Assembly (NCBI GenBank): GCA_963769045.1
Contig: CAVYKK010000009.1
Span: 124,001-188,000 of the forward strand
Reading direction: 5' to 3'
DNA: 64,000 nucleotides
Origin: Methanocella_A sp963769045
GTDB taxonomy: Archaea; Halobacteriota; Methanocellia; Methanocellales; Methanocellaceae
This document shows positions 8,488 to 17,749 of this stretch, piece after piece. Made by a program: the position numbers and the translations under genes. Under the pieces are notes generated by a model. The model saw nothing but the letters and a program-made list of their open reading frames with translations, did no database searches and had not been told where the DNA came from. The number at the start of each line of letters is the position of its first letter. Within the stretch, counting starts at the first letter, position 1.

Positions 8488-9719
8488 ATGGAAAGTCATG
8501 AGTCGGCCTCTTTGAATGCGTTAGTCCGCAGCCGTATGCTTACGGTTCCTTTAGTCTGCATCGTCTTATTTTGCTTATTTGTCCCGGACGTGGCTTTTAC
8601 GCAATCGGCTTCGGCCCCGGATTCGCTGACACTTACGGCAGACCCTGACGTAATCTTGACAGAAGGCGACATTACGGCAATTATCGCCCGCGTCACCTTC
8701 GGCGGCGTGCCGTATAATGGTTGTCCGGTCACCTTCACGGTTGACAGGAGTGACATAGCATATGTTCCGATAAAAAATACTAATGTCACCGCTCCTAACG
8801 GCGAGACCATGGTCTACCTGACTTCCACCAGGATCTCCGGGACGGTGAATGTAACTGCCGAGGCGAAGGTGCCCGGCAGCATCAGCACGTTAACGTCTAC
8901 GATCACTGTGACGGTAGTTGATTGGGGGACCATCGGGGGCACGGTCTTCAACCAGTCTTCCGTACCAGTGCCTGGCGCCCGGGTCACTTTGAAATATGAA
9001 TCGGGCAACGCATATCTCAGCCCGGAAAACCCGCAGAATACGAGTGTGCATATTGCCCCGATCGGCTCTTTCGCGTTTTACCGGATACCGGTCGGTAAAT
9101 ATGTGCTGAGCTGGGATACCGCCGGCATGTCAGGATCGTTGCCAGTTACAGTTTCCGCGGGCACTTCGACCGTGATATTCAACGAGAACAGAAGCTTCCT
9201 GTTTCCCGGGTATGCCGATGCCCCCGATGGACAAACGACGTTGTACGGCACGTGCTCGACAAAAATAAAAACGGCGTGCCGGCGGCCACTGTAGAGCTCT
9301 ATAATACTGCGTATAACCGCAGCGGGAACATCTGGGATACATTGACGCCTGTCGCGCAAACGAGGACGAACAACAGCTCCAATTACTCGGGGCTCTACGG
9401 CTTCAGTAACGTCCCCTATGGCACATATAAGGTCGTCGCGAGCAGGAGTGACAAGGCCGGCAACAACCGCACGTATTATTCGATCGTGACGTTGAACACC
9501 AGCGGTTATGTGGCCTACATCGTCATTCCTGACCTGTCAGGAGGTTCTCCGCCGCCAATTTTCGCACCCACCCCGGCGGCGACTCCTGCTCCGGCACAGG
9601 CAGCGGGCAATGCCACGGCAGCTAAGACTGATACAGGCACGGTCTTGCTTGTGGTGACCGGCATCATCGTGGGCGTGGGGCTGCTGTATTTTGTCCTTCG
9701 GCTAACTTCCAGACGTTAG
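8488..9719 (+). CDS. Surface protein with Ig-like and carboxypeptidase-regulatory-like domains, frameshifted near 9264
   Basis: An N-terminal signal segment (about residues 18-40) precedes an invasin/Big-type Ig-like domain (DPDVILTEGDITAIIARV, then VNVTAEAKV). Two domains of the carboxypeptidase regulatory-like type follow (GTVFNQSSVPVPGARVTL and VLDKNKNGVPAATVELYNT). The end is an Ala/Pro linker, a membrane helix and a basic tail LTSRR. The frame breaks at about 9264: one base must be added (GGCACG then GTGCTC) to join the two halves. The full span is 1232 bases, and 1233 gives 410 residues. ATG 8488 follows GGTGATT at 8474-8480. Likely a cell-wall-anchored adhesin or sensor; partner unknown. 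Confidence 0.75.
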
Positions 9720-9831
9720 ATCTTAACAATAACATTTTTTATGTGCTATATAAGATGCGAAAAATTTGCATATGAGTAATATTTAAATCCAGGTGTCGTA
9801 CTCCGTTTCCTCTTGTAACCTCAGAGGCCTC

Positions 9832-10799
9832 TTACCCGCGGAAGACGTCCCAGGTGCCCCGCCCGACGAAGCGGCCGATGAGCCACGCCGCGATGACGCA
9901 GAGGACGGGCAGCGCACAGCAGGTCATGCACCATCCCCAATCCGGCCCCGTACCCGAAATGATGAAGGACCCGGCCAGCACCGCCGTAAACAGCGCGAAG
10001 ACGAGGGTAACCGAGCCGCTGAAGCCCGCTTCCGCTTTATTGTGCAGCTCTTTCCGCAGCAGCAGCACGGAGACGAACGGCGGCAGGAAAGCAGCGGCGG
10101 CTGCCAATGCCACGATCGCACCGGCCCCGTACTTCTGCTGGATGGTGTCGGCGCCGAGGACGACGAAGGCCGCGGTGATCACTATGCCGAACGCCACGCC
10201 CGCTTTGGCGGCCGCCACCAGGCGCTCCCGCGAGAAGACGGTGACGGGCTCGTAGACGATCTTGTCGAAGGCCGCGGTGATCGCTATGCCGAACGCCATG
10301 CCCACTTTGACGCCGCCGCCACCAGGTGATTCCGCGAGAAGGTGCCAGACTCGTTGACGTTCGTGCGGGGCGGATGCTCCGCCTGGTAGCCGCCATTAGT
10401 TCCGGGGTCCTGTCCGAAGCCGTCGGTGTGCGGCGATGGCCCTGCCTGGTAGCCGTCAGCAGTTCCGGGGCCCTGCCCGAAGTCACTGGGGCGCGGCGGC
10501 TCCGCCTGGTAGCTGCCAGCAGCTCCTGGGCCCTGCCCGAAGCCGTCGGTGCGCGGCCCGTGCCAGCGGGCGTACAGGTTGTCGTCGGTCGGGCGGAAGG
10601 CCTTCGCATCGTACTCGGCGCGGAGCTTCGCGTCGCCCAGGACCCGGTAGGCCTCGTTGATCTCTTTCATCTTTTCGGCGGCCGCCGGGGACGGGTTCTT
10701 GTCGGGATGGTATTCGAGAGCGAGCCGGTGGTAGGCCTGCTTGATCTCGTCCGCGGTGCTGTCCCGCCGGACGCCCAGGACGTCATAAAAAGTACCCAT
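9832..10799 (-). CDS. DnaJ-domain membrane protein, frameshifted near 10310
   Basis: The N-terminal J domain (about residues 3-65) has the HPD motif in EYHPDKNPS, so it can stimulate an Hsp70/DnaK partner. A glycine/glutamine-rich linker follows, with four repeats related to DGFGQGPGTADGYQAG. Then come repeated membrane helices in which VGMAFGIAITAAF is echoed by AGVAFGIVITAAF. The two parts lie in different frames that meet at about 10310 inside GCGGCGGCGGCGTC; one added base gives a single 322-residue protein. ATG 10799 is chosen because the J domain begins at once. Cytoplasmic J domain with a membrane anchor; client unknown. Divergent from the small Cys-rich ORF at 10913. Confidence 0.75.
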
Positions 10800-10912
10800 G
10801 GCCCTGCTTACCCTCGCGTTTTCCACCGACAACCTGTCCGTATCGGAGTATATGGATATATATTTATCTTACTATTCAATAATGCATTTATTAACAGGGG
10901 CAGTGACGCTTC

Positions 10913-10990
10913 ATGTGCAAGAGCTGCGGATGTGCGACAAAGCCCGGGAAGGTGGCGAAGGCAAAGCCCAGGAAGAAATGTTCCACATAA
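10913..10990 (+). CDS. Possible 25-residue Cys-rich small protein
   Basis: ATG 10913 to TAA 10990 encodes MCKSCGCATKPGKVAKAKPR and five more residues (KKCST). It has a CxxCxC motif at the N-terminus, a later cysteine and a lysine-rich tail, which would suit metal or nucleic-acid binding. An AT-rich TATA-like stretch (about 10850-10866) lies at a workable distance upstream. No comparable ORF is known to me by name, and such short ORFs occur by chance; the evidence is its composition and promoter context only. Confidence 0.35.
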   Translation: MCKSCGCATKPGKVAKAKPRKKCST

Positions 10991-11166
10991 CCGGATGGAA
11001 TAGTAACTTACCTACCCATCTTGTGACAGCAGCAGGCTTTACCGACTCGTACCCTGGTTCCCCACCCAACTACCAGTCAATACAGATAACCAGCGCTGCT
11101 ACAAATTAAAAACATTTATTTTTTTATTTCTCATATTAGTCTTTGAACCCTCAGGGAGGAATTGGA

Positions 11167-11784
11167 TTGAAAATAAATCATCTGAATATATTTCTGACAG
11201 CCGGCTGTTTAATATTATTAATGACTATCGCAAGCGGATGCCTCTATGAGAATAACGAAAAAGCAAGCGACGAACTGCCATCAAATCAGTACATAGCAAT
11301 TAGTGAATCATGTGTTAATTTCGGGACCATAATAGATAATTATAACAATATCAGCATTGCGAATGTGCCATCACCAGAGGTTACAGAACCGTTCAAGTAT
11401 AACAATTCATGGGCCGCCCGCTGGCTTTCCACAAACAACTCTTCCTTAAAAAGCGTTTACGGATACCAGACGTTCTATAATGACCCGGCATATAATCATT
11501 CGTTAAATGTCAGTGGTATCTACGGATACCCGTATACCTTACAATCCGGACTTACCATCATGAATATATTCAAAAATGGTACAATAAATGCTACCTTCAA
11601 TAATATACCAGTTGTAATCATGGCAGGAGAAAGCTGGAGATGTCCAACCAATACCACATTTATTGCTAAAAAGAAACTGATCACATTGAATCCTGATAGG
11701 TCATTTGGAGACGGGATATTCACCCTGCGATACAATAGTACATATACAGTAACAAATATGGGGGTGTATCCTAAAAAAGCATGA
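11167..11784 (+). CDS. Predicted lipoprotein, AT-rich gene
   Basis: The protein starts with a basic n-region, a hydrophobic core and a lipobox-like IASGC, so the mature protein probably begins at that cysteine and is membrane-anchored. TTG 11167 is chosen because GGGAGGA (11154-11160) lies six bases upstream. The mature part of about 175 residues is rich in Asn, Tyr, Ser and Thr, with several NxS/T sites. Codon use is markedly more AT-rich than flanking genes, with many AAT, ATA and TTA codons. This suggests recent acquisition or relaxed selection. Family not recognised. Confidence 0.65.
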   Translation: MKINHLNIFLTAGCLILLMTIASGCLYENNEKASDELPSNQYIAISESCVNFGTIIDNYNNISIANVPSPEVTEPFKYNNSWAARWLSTNNSSLKSVYGYQTFYNDPAYNHSLNVSGIYGYPYTLQSGLTIMNIFKNGTINATFNNIPVVIMAGESWRCPTNTTFIAKKKLITLNPDRSFGDGIFTLRYNSTYTVTNMGVYPKKA

Positions 11785-12036
11785 ACTGCTTCGCGTGTTG
11801 GATCTGGGATAATATAAAATGAATCCTCTACCAGTTAGGACGCGATGACATCTCCGACGACCATCACGAGATAATATCACACAGTCCCACGATGATCACA
11901 TAAGCTTAATGGAAATATAAATGCAAAAAACTATAAGCCTTCACGGTCATTTTTGTGCTAAGTAAAACGTTAATACCTGTAGAGCAATCTCAAATACACA
12001 GAGATTAACGTACGATAGTAAATCGGAGATTTAAAT

Positions 12037-14067
12037 ATGCCAGAGTTCCCATGCGACAAACCGGTACTGGTGACCTGCGGGCTGCCCTACGCAAACGGCC
12101 CCGCTCACATCGGCCACCTCAGGACGTACATACCAGCCGACATGTTCGTGAGGACTCTGCGCAAGATGCGACAGGACACCGTGTTCGTCTGCGGCTCGGA
12201 CACCCACGGCACGCCGATCATCGTCAACGCCGAGGAGCACAAGGTACCTCCAGCCGAGTTCGTGAAGAAGTACCATCTGCTCTTCGCGAACGTGTTTAAA
12301 ACATTCCAGATCGACTTCAACCGCTACGGGAGCACCGACGACCCGACCAACCACGAGCGCACGAAGTCCATCGTCATGGACCTTCAGAAGAACGGCTACG
12401 TCTATCCGAAGACAATCCCGGTCGCGTATTGCAAAACATGCGCCAGAGGGCTGCCTGACCGCTACGTCGAGGGCGTCTGCCCGTATTGCGGCCAGAACGC
12501 GAGGGGCGACGAGTGTGACCTGGGCTGTCAGCGTCACCTGGAGCCGGGAGAGATCCTGGACCCGAGGTGCAAGGTCTGCGGGACCAAGGCCGAGATCAGG
12601 CAGCAGGAGCATTTCTTCTTCAAGCTCTCTGAGTTCGGCGACTTCCTGCAGCAGTATCTTGACACGCTGCATGCGACGCCGAACGCGATCAACTATGCCA
12701 TGGCGTGGGCCAAGGAGCTGAAAGACTGGTGCATCACCCGCAACCTGGAGTGGGGCGTCAAATACCCAGGACACGAGGACCTCGTGGTCTACGTCTGGGT
12801 CGACGCGCCAATCGGTTACATTGCGTTCACCGAGGAGTACATGAACTCCGTAGGCAAGGACTGGAAGACTATCTGGAAGGGTGACAGCCGCATTATCCAC
12901 TTCATCGGCGGCGACATCATTTACCACCACTGCATCTTCTGGCCGGCCATGCTCAAGGGCGCGGGCTATACCCTGCCGTGGGGCGTGGTCGCTTCCGGCA
13001 TGATCAAGGTGAACGATAAGAAGTTTTCCAAGAGCCGGGGCTATATCGTGTGGGTGGATGATGACTACCTGGCTCACGGGTTCCACCCGGACCTGCTGCG
13101 GTACTACATCATCAGCTACACGTCCCACACCAAGGATATCAACTTCTCCTGGAAGGAGTTCCAGACGAAGATCAACAAAGAGCTCGTCGGGAGCTTCGGC
13201 AACTTCGTGAACCGGATACTCACCTTCGTCGACTCCAAGGGCATCGACGTCCACGGCACTGTCGACCCCGAGGTCTCCGCCGCTATCAAGATTGCCGCCG
13301 ACACCATGAAGGCGGAGATCGGCAACTACGAGTTCAAGAAGATCAGCGATGCGATCATCACGCTGTCTGACTTCGGCAACACCTATTTCCAGGGCCATGA
13401 GCCGTGGAAACTGATCAAGGAAGACCCGGTGGCATGCCGGCAGGTCCTGTACAACTGCGTCCAGATCGTGAAGGCGCTGGCCGTTTTATCGGAGCCGCTG
13501 GTGCCGGCCAAGGCCGCGGAGATCTGGGGCATGCTGGGCTACAAGCCGGAAGACCTGGCGAACGTGAGCATCGACGAGGCCTTCGTGCCTTACGCTAATC
13601 TGCCCCGCCCGAAGCCGAAGATACTCTTTGCCAAGCTGGAGGACAAGAAGATTGCGGAAATGGAGAAAATCCTGAACGAGAGAGTCCGCATAGCAGAGGC
13701 AAGAGCACACGGCAAGAAAGAGGAAGAGCCCGAGCCGAAGATGGAACAGATCACCATCGACGATTTCGGGAAGATGGAGCTGCGCGTCGGCAAGATCGTC
13801 TCCTGCGAGCGCGTCAAGGGCAGTAAGAAGTTGCTCAAGAGCATGATCGACTTAGGCGAGGACCAGCCCCGGCAGATACTGTCGGGCATCGCGGAAGTCT
13901 ACACCCCGGAGGAGATGGTCGGCAAGTCCGTTATCGTTATCGCGAACCTCAAGCCGGCGAAGATCATGGGCATTGAGTCCAACGGTATGGTACTGGCGGC
14001 CGATTCGAACGGCGCGACGCTATTGACCGTGGAAAAGCCCTCCGAGCCGGGGACGCGGATTCATTGA
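12037..14067 (+). CDS. metG: Methionyl-tRNA synthetase
   Basis: Charges tRNA-Met with methionine in the cytoplasm. The class I HIGH signature is HIGH at residues 24-27, and the KMSKS-loop equivalent is KFSKS near residue 328. The zinc-binding insert has knuckles CKTC, CPYC and CKVC between about residues 130 and 185. The C-terminal extension from about residue 570 (DDFGKMELRVGKI, then NLKPAKIMGIESNGM) is the EMAP/Trbp111-type tRNA-binding OB domain. The 676-residue length fits archaeal MetRS with a fused tail. ATG 12037 directly follows GGAGATTTAAAT. It stands alone with a palindromic element downstream. Confidence 0.97.
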   Translation: MPEFPCDKPVLVTCGLPYANGPAHIGHLRTYIPADMFVRTLRKMRQDTVFVCGSDTHGTPIIVNAEEHKVPPAEFVKKYHLLFANVFKTFQIDFNRYGSTDDPTNHERTKSIVMDLQKNGYVYPKTIPVAYCKTCARGLPDRYVEGVCPYCGQNARGDECDLGCQRHLEPGEILDPRCKVCGTKAEIRQQEHFFFKLSEFGDFLQQYLDTLHATPNAINYAMAWAKELKDWCITRNLEWGVKYPGHEDLVVYVWVDAPIGYIAFTEEYMNSVGKDWKTIWKGDSRIIHFIGGDIIYHHCIFWPAMLKGAGYTLPWGVVASGMIKVNDKKFSKSRGYIVWVDDDYLAHGFHPDLLRYYIISYTSHTKDINFSWKEFQTKINKELVGSFGNFVNRILTFVDSKGIDVHGTVDPEVSAAIKIAADTMKAEIGNYEFKKISDAIITLSDFGNTYFQGHEPWKLIKEDPVACRQVLYNCVQIVKALAVLSEPLVPAKAAEIWGMLGYKPEDLANVSIDEAFVPYANLPRPKPKILFAKLEDKKIAEMEKILNERVRIAEARAHGKKEEEPEPKMEQITIDDFGKMELRVGKIVSCERVKGSKKLLKSMIDLGEDQPRQILSGIAEVYTPEEMVGKSVIVIANLKPAKIMGIESNGMVLAADSNGATLLTVEKPSEPGTRIH

Positions 14068-14167
14068 TCTTTTTCTTTTTTATTATCTACGTTTTTTATG
14101 TTAGCCATAACTGAAATGTCGTATACCCTCGCCTGCATCTAACACAAAGGACTCGGAGGACAGAAAG

Positions 14168-14370
14168 TATAGTCATTCGTAAAAGGTTATGTACGCTCAT
14201 GACCCTTCCGACACAAAGGCCACAAAGGCCACGAGGTACACGACGTATACTTTTAAAAGAGGCTGCTATTGCCTCTTTCCATCGAAGACTTCGTGTACAT
14301 TGTGGCCTTCGTGGCCTTCGTGTCGGAAGGGTCACGAGCCTGAACAAAAAGATTCAGAAACGACTATACA
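14168..14370. repeat. MITE-like palindromic element, GGCCACAAA type
   Basis: The short ends are TATAGTCATTC and CGACTATA, which are inverted with respect to each other. Inside, an arm of 9-nt units (ACAAAGGCC, ACAAAGGCC, ACGAGGTAC) from 14201 pairs with GTACATTGTGGCCTTCGTGG and onward to 14332. Degenerate repeat sequence continues on both sides (14140-14167 and 14417-14460), like eroded outer arms. It occupies most of the 571-base gap between metG and the phosphoribosyltransferase; the rest (14461-14639) is AT-rich leader with no gene seen. Confidence 0.8.
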
Positions 14371-14639
14371 CAAAGTTATATTATATGTAGCGCAACGTTA
14401 CCAGTTTTATTAACAAACCTTTGGGCCCTTTGTGTTCTTCGTGTCCTTTGCGTAGGATGCCAGCGAGGATATAAAAATTACATCATGAATAAGCCTTTAT
14501 AGCTGCGATGGCCAGATGGTGTAAGCAAGTGGCGATAACCATATCTGTAATAATTTTGCGCTTGTTCTATAACCCAAAGTTTTTAGCCACATTAGTGACA
14601 TAAATCTCAAAGCTATATCGTATCCGATGGTGGTCTGAA

Positions 14640-15332
14640 TTGGCGTTACCCGACAATTTTAAATGCGTCGTGACAAACTGGGACTATATCTATGGTCTAT
14701 GCAGAGGGCTTTCAGTCGACATCCGGAAATCCGGGTATAAGCCCGACGTCATTGTGGCGCTCGCCCGTGGCGGCTGGTTCGCGGGGCGCGTCCTGTGCGA
14801 CTTTCTCGACCTGAACGACCTCACCAGCCTGAAGATCGAGCATTATACGGGAACGGCTAATGCCAGCGAGGGCCCGAAGATCCGGTACCTGTTCGACGGC
14901 GACTCGGTCCGGAACAAGAACGTGCTCATCGTGGACGATATCTCGGATACGGGCAAGAGCATGATCGCCGCTAAGGAGTACATTTCTAAGCTCGGGCCCG
15001 CCGGCGTAAGGACGGCGACGCTCCAGCACCTGAACTGTTCACAGATAAAGGCCGACTATGTCGGCGAGGTGCTCGACGAATGGGCCTGGGTCGTCTTCCC
15101 GTGGAACTTCGTGGAGGACATGTGCGACCTCACCGGGCAGGTCATGCGCAAGGAAAAGCTGAAGGCCTACTCGATCAGCGACGTGAAAAGCTGCCTGAAG
15201 AAGTACCACCAGATCGAGCCCACATACTTTGAAATCACTCAGCCCGGACGGCTGAACGAGATCATGTGCGAGATGGAGTACCGCGGCAAGGCGCGAAAGA
15301 CAGGCAACGGCACCTGGGAGCCGGTCTGCTGA
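14640..15332 (+). CDS. Purine phosphoribosyltransferase (hypoxanthine/guanine type)
   Basis: Type I phosphoribosyltransferase that would convert a free purine base plus PRPP into the nucleoside monophosphate. The PRPP-binding motif VLIVDDISDTGKS lies near residues 98-110. The phrase PDVIVALARGGWFAGRVLCDF is typical of the archaeal HPRT/Gpt-like group. The C-terminal 60 residues (SDVKSCLKKYHQIEPTYFEI) are an extension found in archaeal homologues. TTG 14640 is the only reasonable start. It is followed within 10 bases by a methylthio-nucleoside phosphorylase, which supports a role in salvaging the base released there. Exact base specificity is not readable from sequence. Confidence 0.85.
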   Translation: MALPDNFKCVVTNWDYIYGLCRGLSVDIRKSGYKPDVIVALARGGWFAGRVLCDFLDLNDLTSLKIEHYTGTANASEGPKIRYLFDGDSVRNKNVLIVDDISDTGKSMIAAKEYISKLGPAGVRTATLQHLNCSQIKADYVGEVLDEWAWVVFPWNFVEDMCDLTGQVMRKEKLKAYSISDVKSCLKKYHQIEPTYFEITQPGRLNEIMCEMEYRGKARKTGNGTWEPVC

Positions 15333-15342
15333 GGTGAATGTC

Positions 15343-16191
15343 GTGAAGGTAGGCATCATCGGTGGCAGCGGGATATACAATCCCTCGATGTTTAGAGACG
15401 TGAAAGCAGTCACGGTCGATACCCCGTTCGGCATGCCGAGCGATCCGCTTCTCGTCGGCGAGCACAATGGCGCCGAAGTCGTTTTTCTCTCGCGGCATGG
15501 CACGGGGCACAGGTTTTCGCCGTCTAAGGTCAACTATCGCGCCAACATCCTCGCGCTTAAAAAGCTTGGCGTGACGCATATTATCTCGGTTTCAGCCGTG
15601 GGCAGCCTCCGGGAGGACTATCGCCCGCTGGACGTGGTCGTCCCTGACCAGGTGTATGACCGCACCCGGTGCCGGGACTCGACCTTCTTCGAGGATGGTA
15701 TTGTCGCTCATATAGGGTTCGCAGACCCCTTCTGCCCTGAGCTGTCCCGGGTCTTATTCGACGTGGCGAAAGAGCGGTATCCTGCTCACGGCAAAGGCAC
15801 TTACCTGTGCATGGAAGGGCCGCAGTTTTCCACGAAGGCCGAGTCGAAGGTCTACCGTGCGCTGGGCTTCGACATTATCGGCATGACCGCACTCCCAGAG
15901 GCCAAGCTGGCCCGGGAAGCGGAGATGTGCTTCGCGATCCTTGCGACCGTGACGGACTACGACGTCTGGCACGAGGAGCAGGTCTCTATCGAGCAGGTGA
16001 TAGAGAATGCGGTAAAGAACGAGAAGGCCGTGCAGGACATCCTGCTCCGGACCCTCGACCGCATTCCGCAGAAGCAGGCCTGCGGCTGCGGTCAGGCGCT
16101 GTGTGGCGCCGTCGCCACCAGCCCGGAAGCCATACCTGTAGAAACACGCAGGAAACTCAGCCTGTTGCTGGATAAGTACGCTAACCGCTGA
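15343..16191 (+). CDS. mtnP: S-methyl-5'-thioadenosine/thioinosine phosphorylase
   Basis: A purine nucleoside phosphorylase of the MTAP group. Features are the N-terminal GIIGGSGIY phosphate loop, LSRHGTGHRFSPSKVNYRAN, CMEGPQFSTKAES, and the base-pocket segment MTALPEAKLAREAEMCF followed by TDYDVW. It splits methylthioadenosine, or methylthioinosine in methanogens that deaminate first, into base and methylthioribose-1-phosphate. GTG 15343 is preferred because GAGGTGA at 15331-15337 is correctly placed; GTG 15334 in the same frame is possible. The neighbouring phosphoribosyltransferase would reclaim the base. A cysteine cluster near the C-terminus (ACGCGQALC) is unusual. Whether the substrate is MTA or MTI cannot be settled here. 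Confidence 0.88.
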   Translation: MKVGIIGGSGIYNPSMFRDVKAVTVDTPFGMPSDPLLVGEHNGAEVVFLSRHGTGHRFSPSKVNYRANILALKKLGVTHIISVSAVGSLREDYRPLDVVVPDQVYDRTRCRDSTFFEDGIVAHIGFADPFCPELSRVLFDVAKERYPAHGKGTYLCMEGPQFSTKAESKVYRALGFDIIGMTALPEAKLAREAEMCFAILATVTDYDVWHEEQVSIEQVIENAVKNEKAVQDILLRTLDRIPQKQACGCGQALCGAVATSPEAIPVETRRKLSLLLDKYANR

Positions 16192-16209
16192 GTAAGCCGG
16201 AGGAACATC

Positions 16210-16689
16210 ATGCCGCCACAGGACATCGAAAAGGCCGACACAACCCTGTATATCATCGACCGTCAGGACCGGTCCGCCCGGATTACATGTACCTCGGGCA
16301 AAATTTCAATCAACATGAAACAGGGCATCGACAGGGACGTGCTCGCCCTCGTCCTACTTTCGCTGTCGAAAGTGGACTCCACCATGGTGTACGAGTACGA
16401 GACACTTTGCAAATACGACGACATCAACCGGTTCCGCCAGGACGATTATATCGTCATCTCATATTCTAAATCGGGCGGCGGCTACAAGACCATCTTCAAC
16501 GTCCCGTTCTCCCGCAAAAAAGCGCTGCGCCGCCTGGCCATCAGCGTGCTGGAGCGGCTGAAGTCCGGCGATGCGGACATGTCAATCCTCTGGGACGGTA
16601 ACCAGTCCAAGATAGACCAGCTATTTGAAGAACTCGGCTCAGGTCAGCAGTGGAAGCGACAGGTCATCGAAGCTAACAAAGAAGATTAG
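16210..16689 (+). CDS. Conserved hypothetical protein in salvage operon
   Basis: A 159-residue soluble, charged protein with no recognised domain. It has a beta-rich N-terminal half (TTLYIIDRQDRSARITC) and a basic helical C-terminal half (SRKKALRRLAISVLERL). It follows the phosphorylase by 18 bases with a GGAGG-type site (16199-16203) ahead of ATG 16210, so it is probably translated from the same mRNA. Its TAG stop (16687-16689) forms the first bases of a palindromic element. Function unknown; co-transcription with purine salvage genes is the only hint. Confidence 0.7.
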   Translation: MPPQDIEKADTTLYIIDRQDRSARITCTSGKISINMKQGIDRDVLALVLLSLSKVDSTMVYEYETLCKYDDINRFRQDDYIVISYSKSGGGYKTIFNVPFSRKKALRRLAISVLERLKSGDADMSILWDGNQSKIDQLFEELGSGQQWKRQVIEANKED

Positions 16690-16850
16690 CACGGAGGTCA
16701 CAGAGGTCACAGAGGACAAACAGAGCGGCCGCACTATTTTTTATGACTATACCAGTTTTTAAAACAATCTGACTTCAAATACCTATTTTTCAACGGACCG
16801 GTCAAAAGCCAGACCTGTGGCCTCCGTTATCCTCTTGCCCTCCGTGCTAG
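16687..16850. repeat. Palindromic spacer element, AGGTCACAG type
   Basis: The left arm (TAGCACGGAGGTCACAGAGG, continuing) is complementary to the right arm, which ends TTGCCCTCCGTGCTA. The units are again 9 nt long (ACGGAGGTC, ACAGAGGTC, ACAGAGGAC). A loop of about 85 AT-rich bases separates the arms. The first three bases are the stop codon of the preceding gene. It occupies most of the spacer before the hexuloisomerase gene. Confidence 0.8.
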
Positions 16851-16938
16851 TTCAGCAGGCGCAAGTGGCTCAAAACTTTTATTAAGTAGTTCATCAAATA
16901 GAGACACAACCATCTATGCCCTAACGGAGAAGCAAGCG

Positions 16939-17579
16939 ATGCCCGATATTGACGCAAAGCCGAAAGCCGATGTTATTCTTGATTCTGCGACCAATAGTGT
17001 CGTCACCGATACTATGGAAACGATTGCCGACCACCTGATGGATGTCTCGAAGTCGCTTGATCTGGCGTCCCTCGACGAGTTTGCCCGCATGCTGAACGCA
17101 GCCAATCGGATTTTCATCATGGGCGCGGGCCGGAGCGGGCTGGTGGCCAAGTCTTTTGCGATGCGTCTGATGCATATCGGGTACCAGGTCTACGTCGTCG
17201 GCGAGATTGTCACGCCAGCGGTCACCGCAGGCGATGTGGTCGTCGCCATCTCTGGTTCGGGCAATACCCGCACGATCCCGAGTTCGGCGAGATCTGCAAG
17301 AAGCTCAATGTCAAGCTGATCACAGTCACGTCTAACCGGGACTCGACACTGGGCAGGATTTCCGACCTGGTGGTCATCGTAGACGGTAACCAGCGGCATG
17401 ACCACAGCAAGGAGTACATGGAGCGGCAGCTCAGCGGCAACCACAAGTCAATGACGCCGCTGGGTACGATATTCGAGCTGACTGCAGCCGTCTTCCTGGA
17501 CAGTTTCATTGCCAAGCTGATGGTAGTCAGGGGCGTCGACGAAGCTTACCTGAAGACCCGTCACACAGTCCTTGAATAG
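16939..17579 (+). CDS. hxlB: 6-phospho-3-hexuloisomerase (SIS domain), frameshifted near 17276
   Basis: Isomerises 3-hexulose-6-phosphate and fructose-6-phosphate in the archaeal ribulose monophosphate pathway, which in methanogens supplies ribulose-5-phosphate. The SIS domain shows IFIMGAGRSGLVAKSFAMRL, the sugar-phosphate loop ISGSGNTRTI and, after the frame change, LITVTSNRDSTLGRISDLVV and MTPLGTIFELTAAVFLDS. The frame breaks at ATCCCGAG (about 17276); one more C restores ATC CCC GAG and gives a 213-residue protein, a normal family length. No 3-hexulose-6-phosphate synthase gene lies beside it. As given, the product would lose its second half. Confidence 0.82.
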
Positions 17580-17749
17580 CCGGCATTCAGCCATAAGGCC
17601 ATTTTTTTATACGTTACCGGCAACATAGCTTTCGTTGTTAATTAAATTGTAAAAAAGCCATATTTTTGTTATATCTGTGCATGGGGGGCAGCCCTGACCC
17701 CGGCCATCCTGTGGACAGGTATTTATTCTTGTTCGATAAATTAAAGTCT

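Noticed and set aside
12031..13398. 455-codon antisense ORF across metG
   Set aside because: Same reasoning: Val/Asp/Arg-rich mirror frame without domains, opposite a complete MetRS.
15360..16175. Antisense and alternative-frame ORFs over the phosphorylase gene
   Set aside because: They are Arg/His-rich shadows of a GC-rich gene with no recognisable motifs.
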